DNA of 64,000 nt from Macropodus opercularis (taxonomy: Eukaryota > Chordata > Actinopteri > Anabantiformes > Osphronemidae), in NCBI GenBank assembly GCA_030770545.1, contig CM061102.1, forward strand, positions 4,391,501 to 4,455,500, written 5' to 3'. Shown piece after piece: positions 22,820 through 34,648 of this stretch. The notes below the pieces were generated by a model. The model saw only the letters and a list, made by a program, of their open reading frames with translations, searched no databases and was not told the DNA's origin. Positions within the stretch are counted from its first letter, which is position 1, and each line of letters starts with the position of its first letter. The position numbers were made by a program, and so were the translations under genes.

Positions 22820-25800
22820 ATGGTAATATTTTGTGAATGGCCCCGGACAGCTGTGGATCAGAAGAGCAGCAGTGGTTTGCCAATGACTGGTGAAGACACT
22901 GGTTTGAGGTCTTTGGCCTCACCTCTGGCAGGGTATTTGGGAAAAGTCAGTAGAGATCTAGCTTTCCTCTCACTGTTGTCACCTGAGCAAAGCTGAATTT
23001 ATTTGAAAATACTGTGACTGCACAGTACCAATCCAAATTAAACTAACTTAAAGAAAACGGAAATCTTTGGTAAAAGGCGAAAGTATTTGGATAGGCTTGA
23101 AGCCTACGAAACTAAAGTACAAAATTGTTTATGTTATATAAAAGATGTTTTAATTATAGATGCTTGTACATTAATTCAGTGTCTTGTTTCATTCAAGGTT
23201 CAGGAAAGAGTTGCGTCACTGGAAGATTGTCCCTGGTGTACTTCAAAAGGCTTAAGTTATGCTTTACGCTCTTACCACATCAACCTCCAGGAGTCAATTA
23301 CCCTCTGCACAAACCCAGAGGTATGTACCAGCTTTCTCATGTTTATAATAAAAATTTAAAAAAATGTTTTATTTAATTAAATGGTTCTTTTTCTGTCCAT
23401 TCCTACATAGTGCCTCTTTCCTCTTGTCAGCCGATCCTTGGAAGATGTTTTGAATAGTTTGAGTAATGTGGAGTCTGCTGGGAACAAAAGAAAAAAGCCT
23501 CTTGCCCTGGAAAAGGAAGAGTTGTTCAAACCCTCACCCAAACGGTTGCGATCAGATGAACCTGAGAGTTTTGGGGTCCAAAGTGTTGCTGATACACCTA
23601 CCCACGACGCACCGCATTGTGTTGTAAAGACAGTCAATAAAGCCCATCCTTCTGAGACAAATGATGAAAAAGCAAATAGACAACGTCTGAATTTAGTTTA
23701 TCGAGCTGCAGCAGGAGTGGAATCATCGCAAGACAGTGACGCTGCAGAACCAGACAGTCATGCTCGCACTGAGGATTTTCTTCCTCCTGCACACTCTGCC
23801 TTTGCTGGACAACTGCAGAGCTCATCAAAATGTTTGCCGAACACTGATCTGGGCCAACTCATGTTTTCTCCTCATTGTGGGGCTCTTGGTACGTTAGAGG
23901 CAGAGGATGACTCCCGACAGGTGAAGAGTCATCCAGAGGTGTTGAATAGAACAAGCAGTCTGACCTCAAATCAGTCTGGACAGCCGGCATGGACGGAATC
24001 ACTACCTGCTGATTTCACAGCATTTAAGGACACATCATGTCTAGAGTTGGAAACCAGGACTTTGCCATGTAAGTTATTAACACAGTCAGAGGAGCTTGTT
24101 TCAGTCCCAAATCAGCTTTTCTGGTGGAACAGCGAGAACCTGTGCTGGCTAGATTCACTGCTTATTGCGTTAGTAAACTGTAAGAACTTAAAGAAGTCTA
24201 AACCTAAAGAGGAGCCTCAGTCGTCCTGTGTCTGGAAGCTGATGAGAGGATACGAAGACATCTATGCAGCCGTCCAAGCCAATCAACAAACTGGCAGAGG
24301 TATGCTTCGAATCCTACTTTTAGAGGATTGGTGTATCTAAATACTGAATACGGTGTTTTAGAGGTTTCACAAAATGTGGCCTTTACCATGAAGGAAGAGT
24401 GCAAACAGTGCTTCTGCAGTTTTCTCATGTGTTGTTTTTTTATAGATGGCATCCCGAAGGTGCCACATCACGTGCTGCAAAAGGCCAGTGTAGACCTCCA
24501 CGATCTCAGGATGTCGGTCTTCAAGCTACTGGAGCCTAAGCTGCACTGCAAACTGGGTAAGCTTTGTCCCCGAAGACCTAATCTACTGAAGCTAAACTGA
24601 AAAAAAATTCTATGAAAATTTAGCAATGCCTTTGAACAGTTTTTGTGTGCGTAGTGAAGCCGTCGTGTTTGGAAATGCTGTTAGAAACTAATTGTAGCTC
24701 TTTATTTGTCATACCTGAGGCTTATTGCACTTGTCAAAATACATTTTATGTTTTATGTTATTGTACATGCAACAGAACAGTTCTTTGAGTGCTACTACTT
24801 TGCCTAGCTTGGTATTGAGAGTATGCAAAGTAGTAGAGGTCTAATTTCAGTTTCCGTTTGTTTCTTCATTGTAATACAGTGATTAAACAACAAAAAGGTT
24901 ATTATTGAAAATCGACACTGGTTTGTTGATGTTCATTTTTCGTCTCATTTGATGAATATTTACTTTAGAGGCAGAAGAGAAGCTGGTAGATGTAAAGAAA
25001 TTAATAACTACGTGTAATTAAAATGTTTCTTTGAATTTTATTTCTGAAGTACCAACACTGATGGAGGACAAGTGTCAGATCAGGAGCAATATGCAAATTG
25101 TGCCAAGCTGCTGTGAGCAGGGGAGAGGCGTCACATTGAATGCTTTTCAAACTAAACACCACAATGCCTCCTAGGCCCCCTCCAGCTTTCTGTTCATGAA
25201 TATTAGATTTCATATAGCCTAATATCACGTTTCGCTAAACAGGTTACACTTACAAAGCGAAATGTAGAAAGGAGTACTCTGCTTTATTTTGGCAAGCTCC
25301 TGCTGTAAAATGTTGTCACAGATGAAACTATTTCAAATGTTACGTGTAAGAGCTTTTGTTTTTCTACTTTGGTTTGTCATGCTTCATAAATTTAGGCATC
25401 GCACCTGCACAAACTTGAAGTGAGATTTGAACCTTTGCTCTGTATCAAAACCAAGAGTTAATTTTCCTTTTCAGAGTAGACCCTTTCATCCAGCTGGAAC
25501 AGAAGGTGACGGGTCTGAACATGCAAACCTCAGATTTTGCTCCGCTTGTTGCAGTCACATCTTTTATATTATGCAAAAGTGGTAGAACTTGCTGGTTTGT
25601 CCCTCTTTACAAGGTGAAAATAGAAGGTTGCAGGTACTAATAAAATACAGCTTGAGAGAGACACGTGATGTCTAAAACGATATTTCCACAAATGAATTCA
25701 ACACTACCTGCAAATTATAAATGTAACCACAGCCTCTGCCGATGCTTGTACCAGTGACAATGCTTTAGCGGCTGCATGTTTGTGCTTTTCAGGTCAGAAG

Positions 25801-28800
25801 GAAACTCCTGTGTTTGCCATGCCGCTTCTACTAATGATGGACTCTTGGGTGGAGCCTCTCTTCCAGGCTACTTTTCACTGGGAGTTCAAGTGCAGTGAAT
25901 GCAACATAGCCACAGAAGAAAGGTTGGTGCCAAAAAGCATAGTTTATTCTTACCAGTTTAGAAAGAAATAGATTGACGGTGCAAACGCAACTGGATAAGG
26001 GCCTGCCCTGGCTTGGGATTGTTAATAGTGGAGAAAACAAGAAATGGATATGAACAGTCAATGGTTTTTATGTTACTTGTTCAAACTGTAACTTGGATGA
26101 TCACAAATGAATGCAGACATTGTCTTTTCCATTACTTGTTTTTTTTTTCTTTAGCATTATTTTGCTTTGCAAGAAATTAATGTTTACTGTAGTGCATGTA
26201 AATAACCTTATAAGGAAAAAAGGTTTTTGTTGTTTTTCCTCTCCTTTTTGAATGTTTTTGTGAATTTGTATGAATCCTTTAAAAATATTTTCATGCTGTA
26301 ATTTTCAGGGTTGTGAAAACTCTTCCCACTTTTACAAATATTGTTCCTGAGTGGCGTCCACTTCATGCTGTCCATTTGGCCCCATGCAACACTTGCTGCA
26401 AAAAGAACCAAAGGAGGACTATGATCCTAGAGAAGTATTTATACCTCAATGTTTTTACTTTTGAAAGAGCAATTACTACGGTCTTTGTTGACTGAGAATT
26501 GTTGACTTCAGTTTGGAGTAGTGTATTAAGCTGTTAGCAGGACGCATCCATATCTCTATCCTGTGCTAAGCAAAGGCACATTCTGAATGTAAATGCTGGC
26601 GGACAGTCATGATAGTGAAAAGAGGCTGACTTTTAATGGACAGTGATCCAAACTCAACCTGAAATGACAGGGCTAGTTACAAATTCCTGCATAAATCAAG
26701 ACACAAAGACTTAGTTGGCTACACAAAGTGTTTACAAGCTGTAATGGCACCCAAAGTGGCTTTTGAATTACTGGCTTAGTAGGGTGTCCAAGATTTTCTA
26801 CGTGGCACAGCTATTGTTTGTTTATTTCTGTTTTTTAGTTCATCAAATAAAATTAAAAGTGCACTAAAATTTGAAGAAAAGGCTATTTTTTAATGTCTCT
26901 TTGCTGCAGGGGTTGTATTTATTTTTCATTAGAAAAATCAGCGCGTAATTTACCAAGACAAGAGGTGGCCTAGGTTTTGTCCTTAACTGTACTGTAAGAA
27001 AATGATTACGCCATAGTTGTTGAAGCGCAGGAGGTAAATTTGATTAGTGCCCAAAGCTTGTCCTTTGACATCCAGTATTAGCTATTGTACAATAATTACA
27101 AGGTGGGAAAAGGGCTCACTCCTCTTCAGCTGCAGCCTCCAGATCATTCACAGCACATTTCCAGTCTAACAAAAACATACAGGTCAACAAAGATGTCTCC
27201 CCTGTATTAGTAAATACATTTTTGTACACAAAGAGTAAGGATCCAAGCTTTGGCCCATGGAGATTATTTTCTTTGCCTATATTATATTATAGGCATATTA
27301 TATACAGGCACGCATTTAAACTGTATTTCTGCTTTGTATTTTCTGTAGTGTGCCTCCTGTGTTTGCGCTGCACTTTGTTGAGGGGCTTCCTGACAACGAT
27401 GTCAAAATCTACACCTTCAGCTTTAAGGGGAAACGCTACTCGGTCACCACTGTCATACAGTACAACCAGCAACTCAAGCACTTTGTCACCTGGGTTTCTC
27501 ATTCTGATGGTAGGTGATTTAAGATCCTGTGATGACACATCCTAACCCTTTAAATCTAGAATAAGTTAAACATCTATTTAATGAAGGACGATGCATGTAA
27601 TCCTAATAACAAATGTATCATAACCCTAGTTTTCACTGGTGACTGAAGTCAAACATCACAGGCATTTTTTTACTTCTCTAAATTAACCTTGTTGCTACAT
27701 TTACACTTGGTGTAATACCAGCAACACATGAGCTCATTGTTGAATCATATATTTTCAGGTTGATATTTTTATTTCCATATTGTAGTTTGCCAACAGCACA
27801 TTCTGCTGGAAAGGTCATGTAATATTAAACTTAAGACTACACACTAAATGATGCTTGTCAGCCATATGCTGTATGTTTAATTAATCTTTCTATTTTATCT
27901 CCATTAGGTTTTGCAATATCTGTTCTTTGAGCTGATTAACAGCAGCAGCAGTACTATTTACCTCTCCTGCCTTGCAATGCTAATCATGCAGTGTTTATAT
28001 CATTTGTAACCCCGTACTTCCTTTTCCAGGGTCATGGTTAGAATATGATGATCTGAAACATCCAGACTGTAAGAGCCATCAGAAACTACCAGTTCCTGCC
28101 CAGGAAATGCATGTTGTCTTCTGGGAGGTGGAAGAGGATGAAGAGCCTCGTGTCTGTTCTTCCTCGAGCACATGCGCCAACTCTCCCCCATGTAAAAGTC
28201 TCTGTGAGAAAGATGTAGTGGGAGATAAACTGTTAACTTGCTCTCCAGATCAGTCTCTCGTCATGTCTCACAATGTCTCTGTTTCTGACATTGTCTGCGC
28301 ATTGACAGTGTCTGAAGACAACAGCAGCATGGACACTACAGTTACAGCAGAGGCTGATGCATCAATAGGTTCCACAACATTACTCGACATGTTTGAGGGG
28401 CTTAGCCATAACGACATCATTACACTCACTCTGTATTCAAAACCCGACACAGAGATGTGTTTAAATGACAGTGAAGGAACTCGAGATTTATTTATCCCCA
28501 ACGAGAAGGAAACACCCTCAACGCCAGATAGCTCTTCTGCTGTAATAGACCATGAAATGAGTCAAGGACCCCAGGTTGAGTCTGCCACCACCTCCAACTC
28601 TTCTGACCCTGAATCTGTGGATGACCCGTCCAGTGACCCAACATTTGTGCCTTGTGCCACGAGAGGACGGAGGAGAAGTTCTACCAAAGGCAAAGCAGTG
28701 AGCATCCCAAAAGATAAAAAGGCAGCCTCAAAAACTGATCCACGTGTTTCGCCACCTGCATCTTCAGAGCCTTCCGTCGTAATCTGTAGCAAACCTTCTC

Positions 28801-29798
28801 ATGCTGCTGCTCCTCAGCACAGCACTGCACCTATTGAAACCGCAAAGTCAGCATCCCCTGTGTCTTCAACTGAAGCCTTGCCCCTGTCCGCCAGTCACAT
28901 TATTCCCACAAAAGCAACAGTACTAGATCAAAATGCCCGCTGGTCCTTCCTATTAAGTAAACATCCAATTCACAAGTCCATTTCTAATCTCTGTCCCACT
29001 GACACAACCACGTCAGCCACCCAAGTAAAGCCCACTGTTCTGAGTCATTCTACATCCAACCTAATTCACACACAGCAGACTTCTGGAAAACTCTTCCCTA
29101 AACCACAGCTCAAGATGGAGGAAAGAGGGGGGGTCCCGCCGAAAGCGGCAGAAATGTATGTTGCATTCAGCGCAAAGAGCTCAGACACACAAAGTTCTCT
29201 CCCATCCGCTGCTCCTCTCACTGCTCCTGCAAAGTTCCTGCAACCAGTCACGCCTCACCATCAGAAGCCGCTAGTGAGCACAGCGGTCTTGTGTAGTACG
29301 CCTCTCACTGCGCCTGTGCGAACCTCGAAGGCTCCTCCACGTCTCAGCAAGACTGAAGCCCTCAGACACAAGCTGCTGAAGAAGCTAAAGGCAAAGAAGA
29401 AAGCGCTCGCTAAGCTCAATGAAATGCTGGGTCACACGGGGGAAACCGGCCTTCAGCCAGACAGCACCAACCTCACTTCCCCTAGCACAGTCACCTCCAG
29501 TACCTACGATGGCTCCACCTGCAACGACTTCCTCTTAGACCTGCTCTCGCCAGCAACAACAGTCAGCAGCCTGTCACCAGACAGCACTGGGCTCCAAGAA
29601 ATTCTCGCCGGTGGGCAGGCTGCACTAGAACAGCTGGACTGTGGAGGCAGTGCTGCTGTGGCAGCGTCACAGGCGGACACCTTTGCGATTGAGCCAAGTT
29701 ACGGAAACTTCCTGGATGAGTTTCTCTCGCAGGCTGTCGCACATCCACCTACTGAGATGGAGAGTGAGGCGCTCAGTGCACTGGACATGTTTATATAA
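22820..29798 (+). CDS. uspl1: uspl1, SUMO-specific isopeptidase USPL1 (1,144 aa)
   Basis: Eight coding exons: 22820-22945, 23198-23320, 23411-24299, 24446-24556, 25793-25922, 26309-26434, 27349-27509 and 28030-29798 (total 3,435 bp). All splice sites are GT-AG and phases are consistent. USPL1 is a cysteine protease that removes SUMO rather than ubiquitin and localises to Cajal bodies. By spacing to human Cys236, His456 and Asp472 the triad is Cys328 (in NLCWLDSLL), His546 (in LKHFVTW) and Asp562 (in WLEYDDL). A USP zinc finger is present (C450, C453, C486, C489). The N-terminal module C53-C56-C79-C84 keeps the spacing of the human protein. Exon 8 encodes a long Ser/Thr/Pro-rich, probably disordered tail with a basic helix near residues 1,000-1,027. 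Length is close to human (1,092). The start matches the human N-terminus through the shared GLP and GYLGK blocks. The exon 1 donor (AAA|GTCAGT) is weak. Confidence 0.95.
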
Positions 29799-30840
29799 GC
29801 TCTGCAACTTTAACACTGACTTTATCTTAACGCTGTACCACTCATGTTCTGACAGTCCAGTCGGAGTAATTTGTCTGACCAGTTAATGTCTGACATAAAT
29901 GATCCCTTCCTCCTTATTTTCTTTAATTCGCTCTTCATTTTCTAATAACAAAGTAAATTGTGAACAAGGTTTACTGGCTTAGGTGTTTAAAAAAATCTAT
30001 GAAACAATGCGCAACAGTAAGTTTACATTTGTTTAATGTTAAGCGCATAGTGCATGCAAGACATTGATTTATTTAAATTAAAAGATGAAGTTTAACTGAT
30101 ATGATGTTATCCTTTTTTTACCTCTGTGACCCCGCAGTGTAGAGCATGTGATGCTGAAGCTAAACGAGTCGGTGAGGTCAGTGAAAGCCATGCAGCTAGC
30201 GTAACTTATGCAAAAGAAGAAATTAGAAGGTTAAATATGCATTCCCCACCAATTCAACAAAGGTTTGATGAGATTATTTCAAATTCTGCTTCGATACTAT
30301 CAAAGCTCATCCTCAGCAGTGATGGAATGAAGGTTTGTGTTAATGTTGATAGAGGCGATCATGTTGAATCATGAAGTTTGGCACTTTGACGTTCTTTGGC
30401 ATGCGAGCCAAGGGTTTTGTTTTCTTACGTTGAAAGATTGTTTTCTTGTCTAACAGAACTTTTTTTGTAATTGTCCTGTATTAAAATCCTTATTGACTCA
30501 AATTTACATATTGAGAGAATTATTGTAATAATTGATGAACTGATTCAGCACCAAAGCATTAACACACAACATTGTGTGGGAGTGGGAAACATTACTTATG
30601 CTGTCTAATTCTACTTTCATATTTTAAGTGGTCTTGGTAATGACGTCTTAAACTTTGTAGACGTCCACTAATATTTTTCTACACTGACAGCTAAGATGTT
30701 TTCAACCTATAATCAGTGTACTTTGTACATTCACAGCATTGTTTCTATTTTCTGATGAATTTGTGCAGATTAAACTCAAGAGGATCCATCAACAGTCAGT
30801 CAATAATAAAATACAATAAATGTTTTGCAACAAGTCATTA
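29799..30840 (+). other. uspl1 3' UTR with several poly(A) signals
   Basis: After the stop, possible signals are ATTAAA at 30,077-30,082 and 30,480-30,485 and AATAAA at 30,805-30,810 and 30,815-30,820. The close pair of canonical hexamers suggests an end near 30.84 kb. An 82-codon open frame (30,126-30,374) lies inside, behind an acceptor-like CCCCGCAG; it matches no family I recognise. Confidence 0.55.
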
Positions 30841-31130
30841 AATTCCCACTCTTTCAATATGAAAGGTTATACAACTTTATAATTAATGTTTTACATATTT
30901 GCTTCATTTCTCTACAGGAAAAGTATAAACTGCCTTAAAACTACTTTCAATGTGATGTGTTGATGAGATTTGTCAGGAGGTGGGTCGTCTGAGTAAATGA
31001 GCATCGTATTTACAGGCCAGGAATTGGGGACAGATCATGTGGACGGAAGCCCGTGTGTTAAATAAGATTTATTGCGTGATGCTAAAGATAATAAGGACAG
31101 TTTCACACCAGTTTGAAGTTGGCTTTAGAT

Positions 31131-31135
31131 AAAAA
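31131..31135 (-). terminator. RNA polymerase III terminator of the tRNA gene
   Basis: AAAAA on the plus strand reads TTTTT on the minus strand, five bases past the 3' end of the tRNA. Short T runs of this kind end Pol III transcription. Confidence 0.75.
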
Positions 31136-31140
31136 GTAAG

Positions 31141-31212
31141 TTCCCATACCGGGAGTCGAACCCGGGCCGCCTGGGTGAAAACCAGGAATCCTAACCGCTA
31201 GACCATATGGGA
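31141..31212 (-). tRNA. tRNA-Glu, anticodon UUC
   Basis: A 72-base gene read from 31,212 to 31,141. The acceptor stem TCCCATA pairs fully with TATGGGA, with discriminator A. The anticodon arm is CCTGG-TTTTCAC-CCAGG, with anticodon TTC at 31,179-31,177, which decodes GAA (and GAG by wobble). The T arm contains GGTTCGACTCC, which also serves as the internal B box; the A box lies in TAGCGGTTAGG. No intron. Stems and internal promoter are intact and a Pol III terminator follows, so it looks functional rather than a SINE head or tRNA pseudogene. Confidence 0.97.
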
Positions 31213-31379
31213 CTGATAAAAGCTGCCATGATATGACTGCATATATATATATGCACATGACATATCGCTATAACAGTAGTGTTTACTGTCTCTGGTGTCG
31301 CGGGTATCAAAGACACGCATAGGAACGCGTCTCGGCTACAAAGTAACCGACAGCAGCTTTAAATAGCTGGTCTATTTAA

Positions 31380-31600
31380 GCGCGAAAGAAAAGCACGCAC
31401 GTGACTCCACCTGCACAGATCAGTTCAAACGTCGGAATCTAATCGGTCACGTGACCTCGGCGGGATCCATCGGGCTGTTTTTGCCGCGTTCTGTTTCCAG
31501 CATCTGCCGTATTTCATCTGCCATCAGTGGGAAAAGGGAAGCAGGAAGAAGCTGCATTACCAATTAACAGCACACGCCGGTGCTGTTTGACTGCAGGTGG
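31380..31600. promoter_or_regulatory. Promoter-like block with two CACGTG E-boxes, owner unknown
   Basis: CG-rich stretch with CACGTGAC at 31,398-31,405 and the perfect palindrome GGTCACGTGACC at 31,445-31,456. The latter matches the CLEAR-type site GTCACGTGAC used by TFEB/MITF-family factors and fits USF. A donor-like CTGCAG|GTGGGA follows at about 31,594-31,596 on the plus strand. It may be a distal 5' exon and promoter of alox5ap, a separate non-coding transcript, or a minus-strand start. Sequence alone cannot decide. Confidence 0.45.
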
Positions 31601-32350
31601 GAAAATCTGAAACGTAATGTTAAACTTTACTGTGTTTGTATTGTACAAATACATTTAAAGCCAGTTTCACGGGGCGGAGACAGAGCATCTACTAAAACAG
31701 GGAAAGGTGAGAACAGCTGTGGCAGTGTTTCAATTTGCAAGTCTAATTATGGACAGCAATTTGCATTTGAAGAGAGAAAGCGAGATGTCTAACTATCTTT
31801 AGAGAAAAATGTTTTATAGTGTATTAATCAGCAAGGGCAGGTAACTTGTAGTACTTTACCAAAGTGGACAGATTATATATAACCACACATATAAAAACAC
31901 AAATGAGGCCGTGCTGCTTTCAAAGCCCCCAAACCAAGGCGTCGAGGTGCTGCTGGACATTTGCAGCTATGGCTCATTTCTGAATGGTAGAAGTTTGTGC
32001 CGCAACCGTCATTGTGTTTTAAATATTCTGTTGGACTGTGGTGTAGGGAAATTCAAGAAACCTGTACTATGAGCTGTCATTCATAGCTGAAGTCTCACAC
32101 AGACACACAAGTCCAAGTCTCACACAAACACATGGGGAAGTACCAGGCAACTTGTTTGCACCCCTTTGTTTCAAGCCTCGACACCGTTTGCATAAAGAGG
32201 AAGCCACAGCTGAGTGTGGATGGAGGCGTGATACCACGACATGATGTCACAGAGAGACGAGGTTTATGCTCGGCCACCACCTGTCAACTCGCATTTCTGG
32301 ACGTGAAAGGGACGCTGTGTCTCCCTCAGACTCCAGCTCCTACTGTGATC

Positions 32351-34188
32351 ATGGACGTCAGCAAAGTGGTGGAAAACATCTACCTCCTGGTCATCGTCAC
32401 CCTCATCAGCGTCCTGCAGAACGGTGAGAAAGGCGAGAATCACTTCTGGATCAGCAGTTAACGGTAGAAAATCTGACATTGTGCTAATCGTGTCTTGTGT
32501 CTGTTTAAAGTCTTCTTTGCCCAGAAGGTAGAGAGGGAAGGGAAGGGCCAGAAGACTGCTTTTGAACGAGTGTCTTGTGCCAAGTAAGTTCTGATGCCAA
32601 GTGAACAATGATTTTGTTCATCTTTACTGTACATTCCCCCCTTGTCCCCTTGTTTGCCTGGACACTCCCATGCTGCACTGGAACGCAGTTCATTTGAATA
32701 GTTGCTGGCTCTTGTTTGTGCCTCTTCTAGCCGTAACTGCATGGATGCCTATCCCACGTTCCTGGCAGTGATGTGGTGCGCTGGTGCTTGCCTCAGCCAA
32801 GGTCAGTCTCGCAGTCCCGTTTAATTAACCCAAGTAGAATCTGAGGCACGCGAATCACAGAATTCAGGCAAAAGCATTTCTTCATGTGTGAAAGTTGCAC
32901 AAACAGGAAAAGGCATTTCCCAAACTGTAGCTGTTGCAGGTTTACAGCCACAGAACCAAACGTATTGTTGAGCCACTTTATGTGTAAACAGTGACTGTAG
33001 GCAGCCAGTCGCCATAAAAACGTTAACCTAATGGATAATCCTTTAACTTCTCACTCTCTGACAGACAGCAACATGTTTATTAGGTCATTACTTACACCGA
33101 CCAAAGTCATTAGTTGACTTAATGGCATTATTCTGACAGCTGATCAATAATTATTGATACAAATATATTTGTCTAGTTTTTCTTCATGGTTAACTAAACA
33201 TCTTTGGGTTTTTGACAGTAGATCAGACAACTAACATGTCAGGTCCTTCCTCCAGAGCGTCCTTGACTTGAATAGATGATGGGAAACGTCTTCTTGACTG
33301 CAGTTTGCATGTGCTCATCCAAGTTACGTCTTATTGGCCACTTTCATTTTATCCTAATCTTGACCTGTGTTTCTTACACCTCTATGGACGTCAGCCAGAC
33401 TCAGGTCCACCTCCAGGTCTGTTTTTGCTACGCAGGTGCTCCACAGCCACGTGTTCCATTCTTTAGGTTTTAGCCATGAAAATGTAGTTCCTCAATGGAC
33501 AAAGCCACAGATTCGGCAAACCCTTCAAAATTAAGCTGAACGCCTTGAATTTATCACATCTGTAGCGTTTCATTTCATGTTCTACGAGCTGGTGAACACA
33601 TAAACCGGCTAAAGGTCAGATGAGGGATGAAGGAGCTGTTATAGTTACTCCACTACTACTGGTACTTTAGCAGCCTCAATACGTGTTTGCAGACTCATTC
33701 AGCACAGTTGACTTTACTTGTAGGCTGCTGAACCTCCGTCGATACACTGAGCGTCTGTATTTTCCACCGGGCGAGGCAGATGGCCGCCGACCCTCAGCCT
33801 CGCCTGCTCGCATGGGATTTGATGCTTGAATGTAGGATTAACTGGAAAGTGACCTTGTCTCTGTTTGAAGCTCCTGCTGCCTTTGCTGGGATCATCTACC
33901 TTCTAGTCCGGCAGAAATATTTTATCGGCTACCTGGGACAAACCTCTCAGAGGTAAAGGTTTACCTGTGAGGCGACTGTACGCATGTTTACGGCCTTAGT
34001 CTAATACATGTTCAACTCCGTGCAGCACCCCAGGCTACCTGTTTGGAAAACGTATCCTCTTGTTCCTGTCCCTGATGTGCACCGTGGGAATCTTTAACTA
34101 CCTGCTGGTGCGATACTACGGCAGCGACTATAAGGAATATGTGGAAACCATCACTAATGCTGCATCTGCTCTGCTCCTCCTACCTTAG
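32351..34188 (+). CDS. alox5ap: alox5ap, 5-lipoxygenase-activating protein FLAP (153 aa)
   Basis: Five exons: 32351-32423, 32511-32583, 32731-32801, 33871-33952 and 34026-34188 (462 bp; TAG at the end). Phases fit, and the 71 and 82 bp exons match the human lengths I recall. FLAP is a MAPEG-family protein with four membrane helices in the nuclear envelope; as a trimer it presents arachidonic acid to 5-lipoxygenase for leukotriene synthesis. The first helix is VIVTLISVLQN, then come the conserved NCMDAYPTFLAV, RQKYFIGYLG, STPGYLFGKR and GIFNYYL blocks. The protein is eight residues shorter than human (161), mostly from a shorter loop between helices 1 and 2 in exon 2. Human G24 and H28, near the inhibitor pocket, align with V25 and Q29. 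The gene runs tail to tail with medag. Confidence 0.96.
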
Positions 34189-34232
34189 TCCAGTCACACA
34201 GATATTGTTTTACCAGTGACAATAACACAACA

Positions 34233-34238
34233 TTTATT
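34233..34238 (-). terminator. Nearest canonical poly(A) signal for medag
   Basis: TTTATT on the plus strand gives AATAAA on the minus strand, about 410 bases past the medag stop. I found no closer canonical or ATTAAA signal. It lies inside the alox5ap 3' UTR, so the two transcripts may overlap. Confidence 0.4.
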
Positions 34239-34341
34239 GCATTTGAAAGTTGTCAAACAAGTAAACAATGTTAGTATAAAAGCACAAAGATATAAAGGTT
34301 GATCCAACAAGGTCTATAACAGCTGTACAATATGTGATGAG

Positions 34342-34347
34342 AATAAA
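34342..34347 (+). terminator. alox5ap poly(A) signal AATAAA
   Basis: A canonical hexamer about 154 bases after the alox5ap stop, giving a short 3' UTR that ends near 34.37 kb. Confidence 0.75.
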
Positions 34348-34648
34348 AGCTTATGAATCTACATATTGTAAGTTACTTTTATGACATTTGACTTATAGGG
34401 GTTTCCTTTGTTTCAGACCCTGTCAGTGCTTTCACCCACTAAACAAAGGAAACTGCCCAAGGGAGCAGCTGAAATGTTTTATCTTATCTTTACTGCAGCC
34501 CTAAAAAGGCTTGTCAGGAACCTGGTAGGTTATTGCTTTAACCTGTCAATCCAGAAACTCCCGGTTTCCTGTTCTGCTCAGAAAGTCGGCACAGATTCCA
34601 CACAAAACTGGCCAGATGAACGTGATCTGCCTTTCGTTCCCTCTTCGA

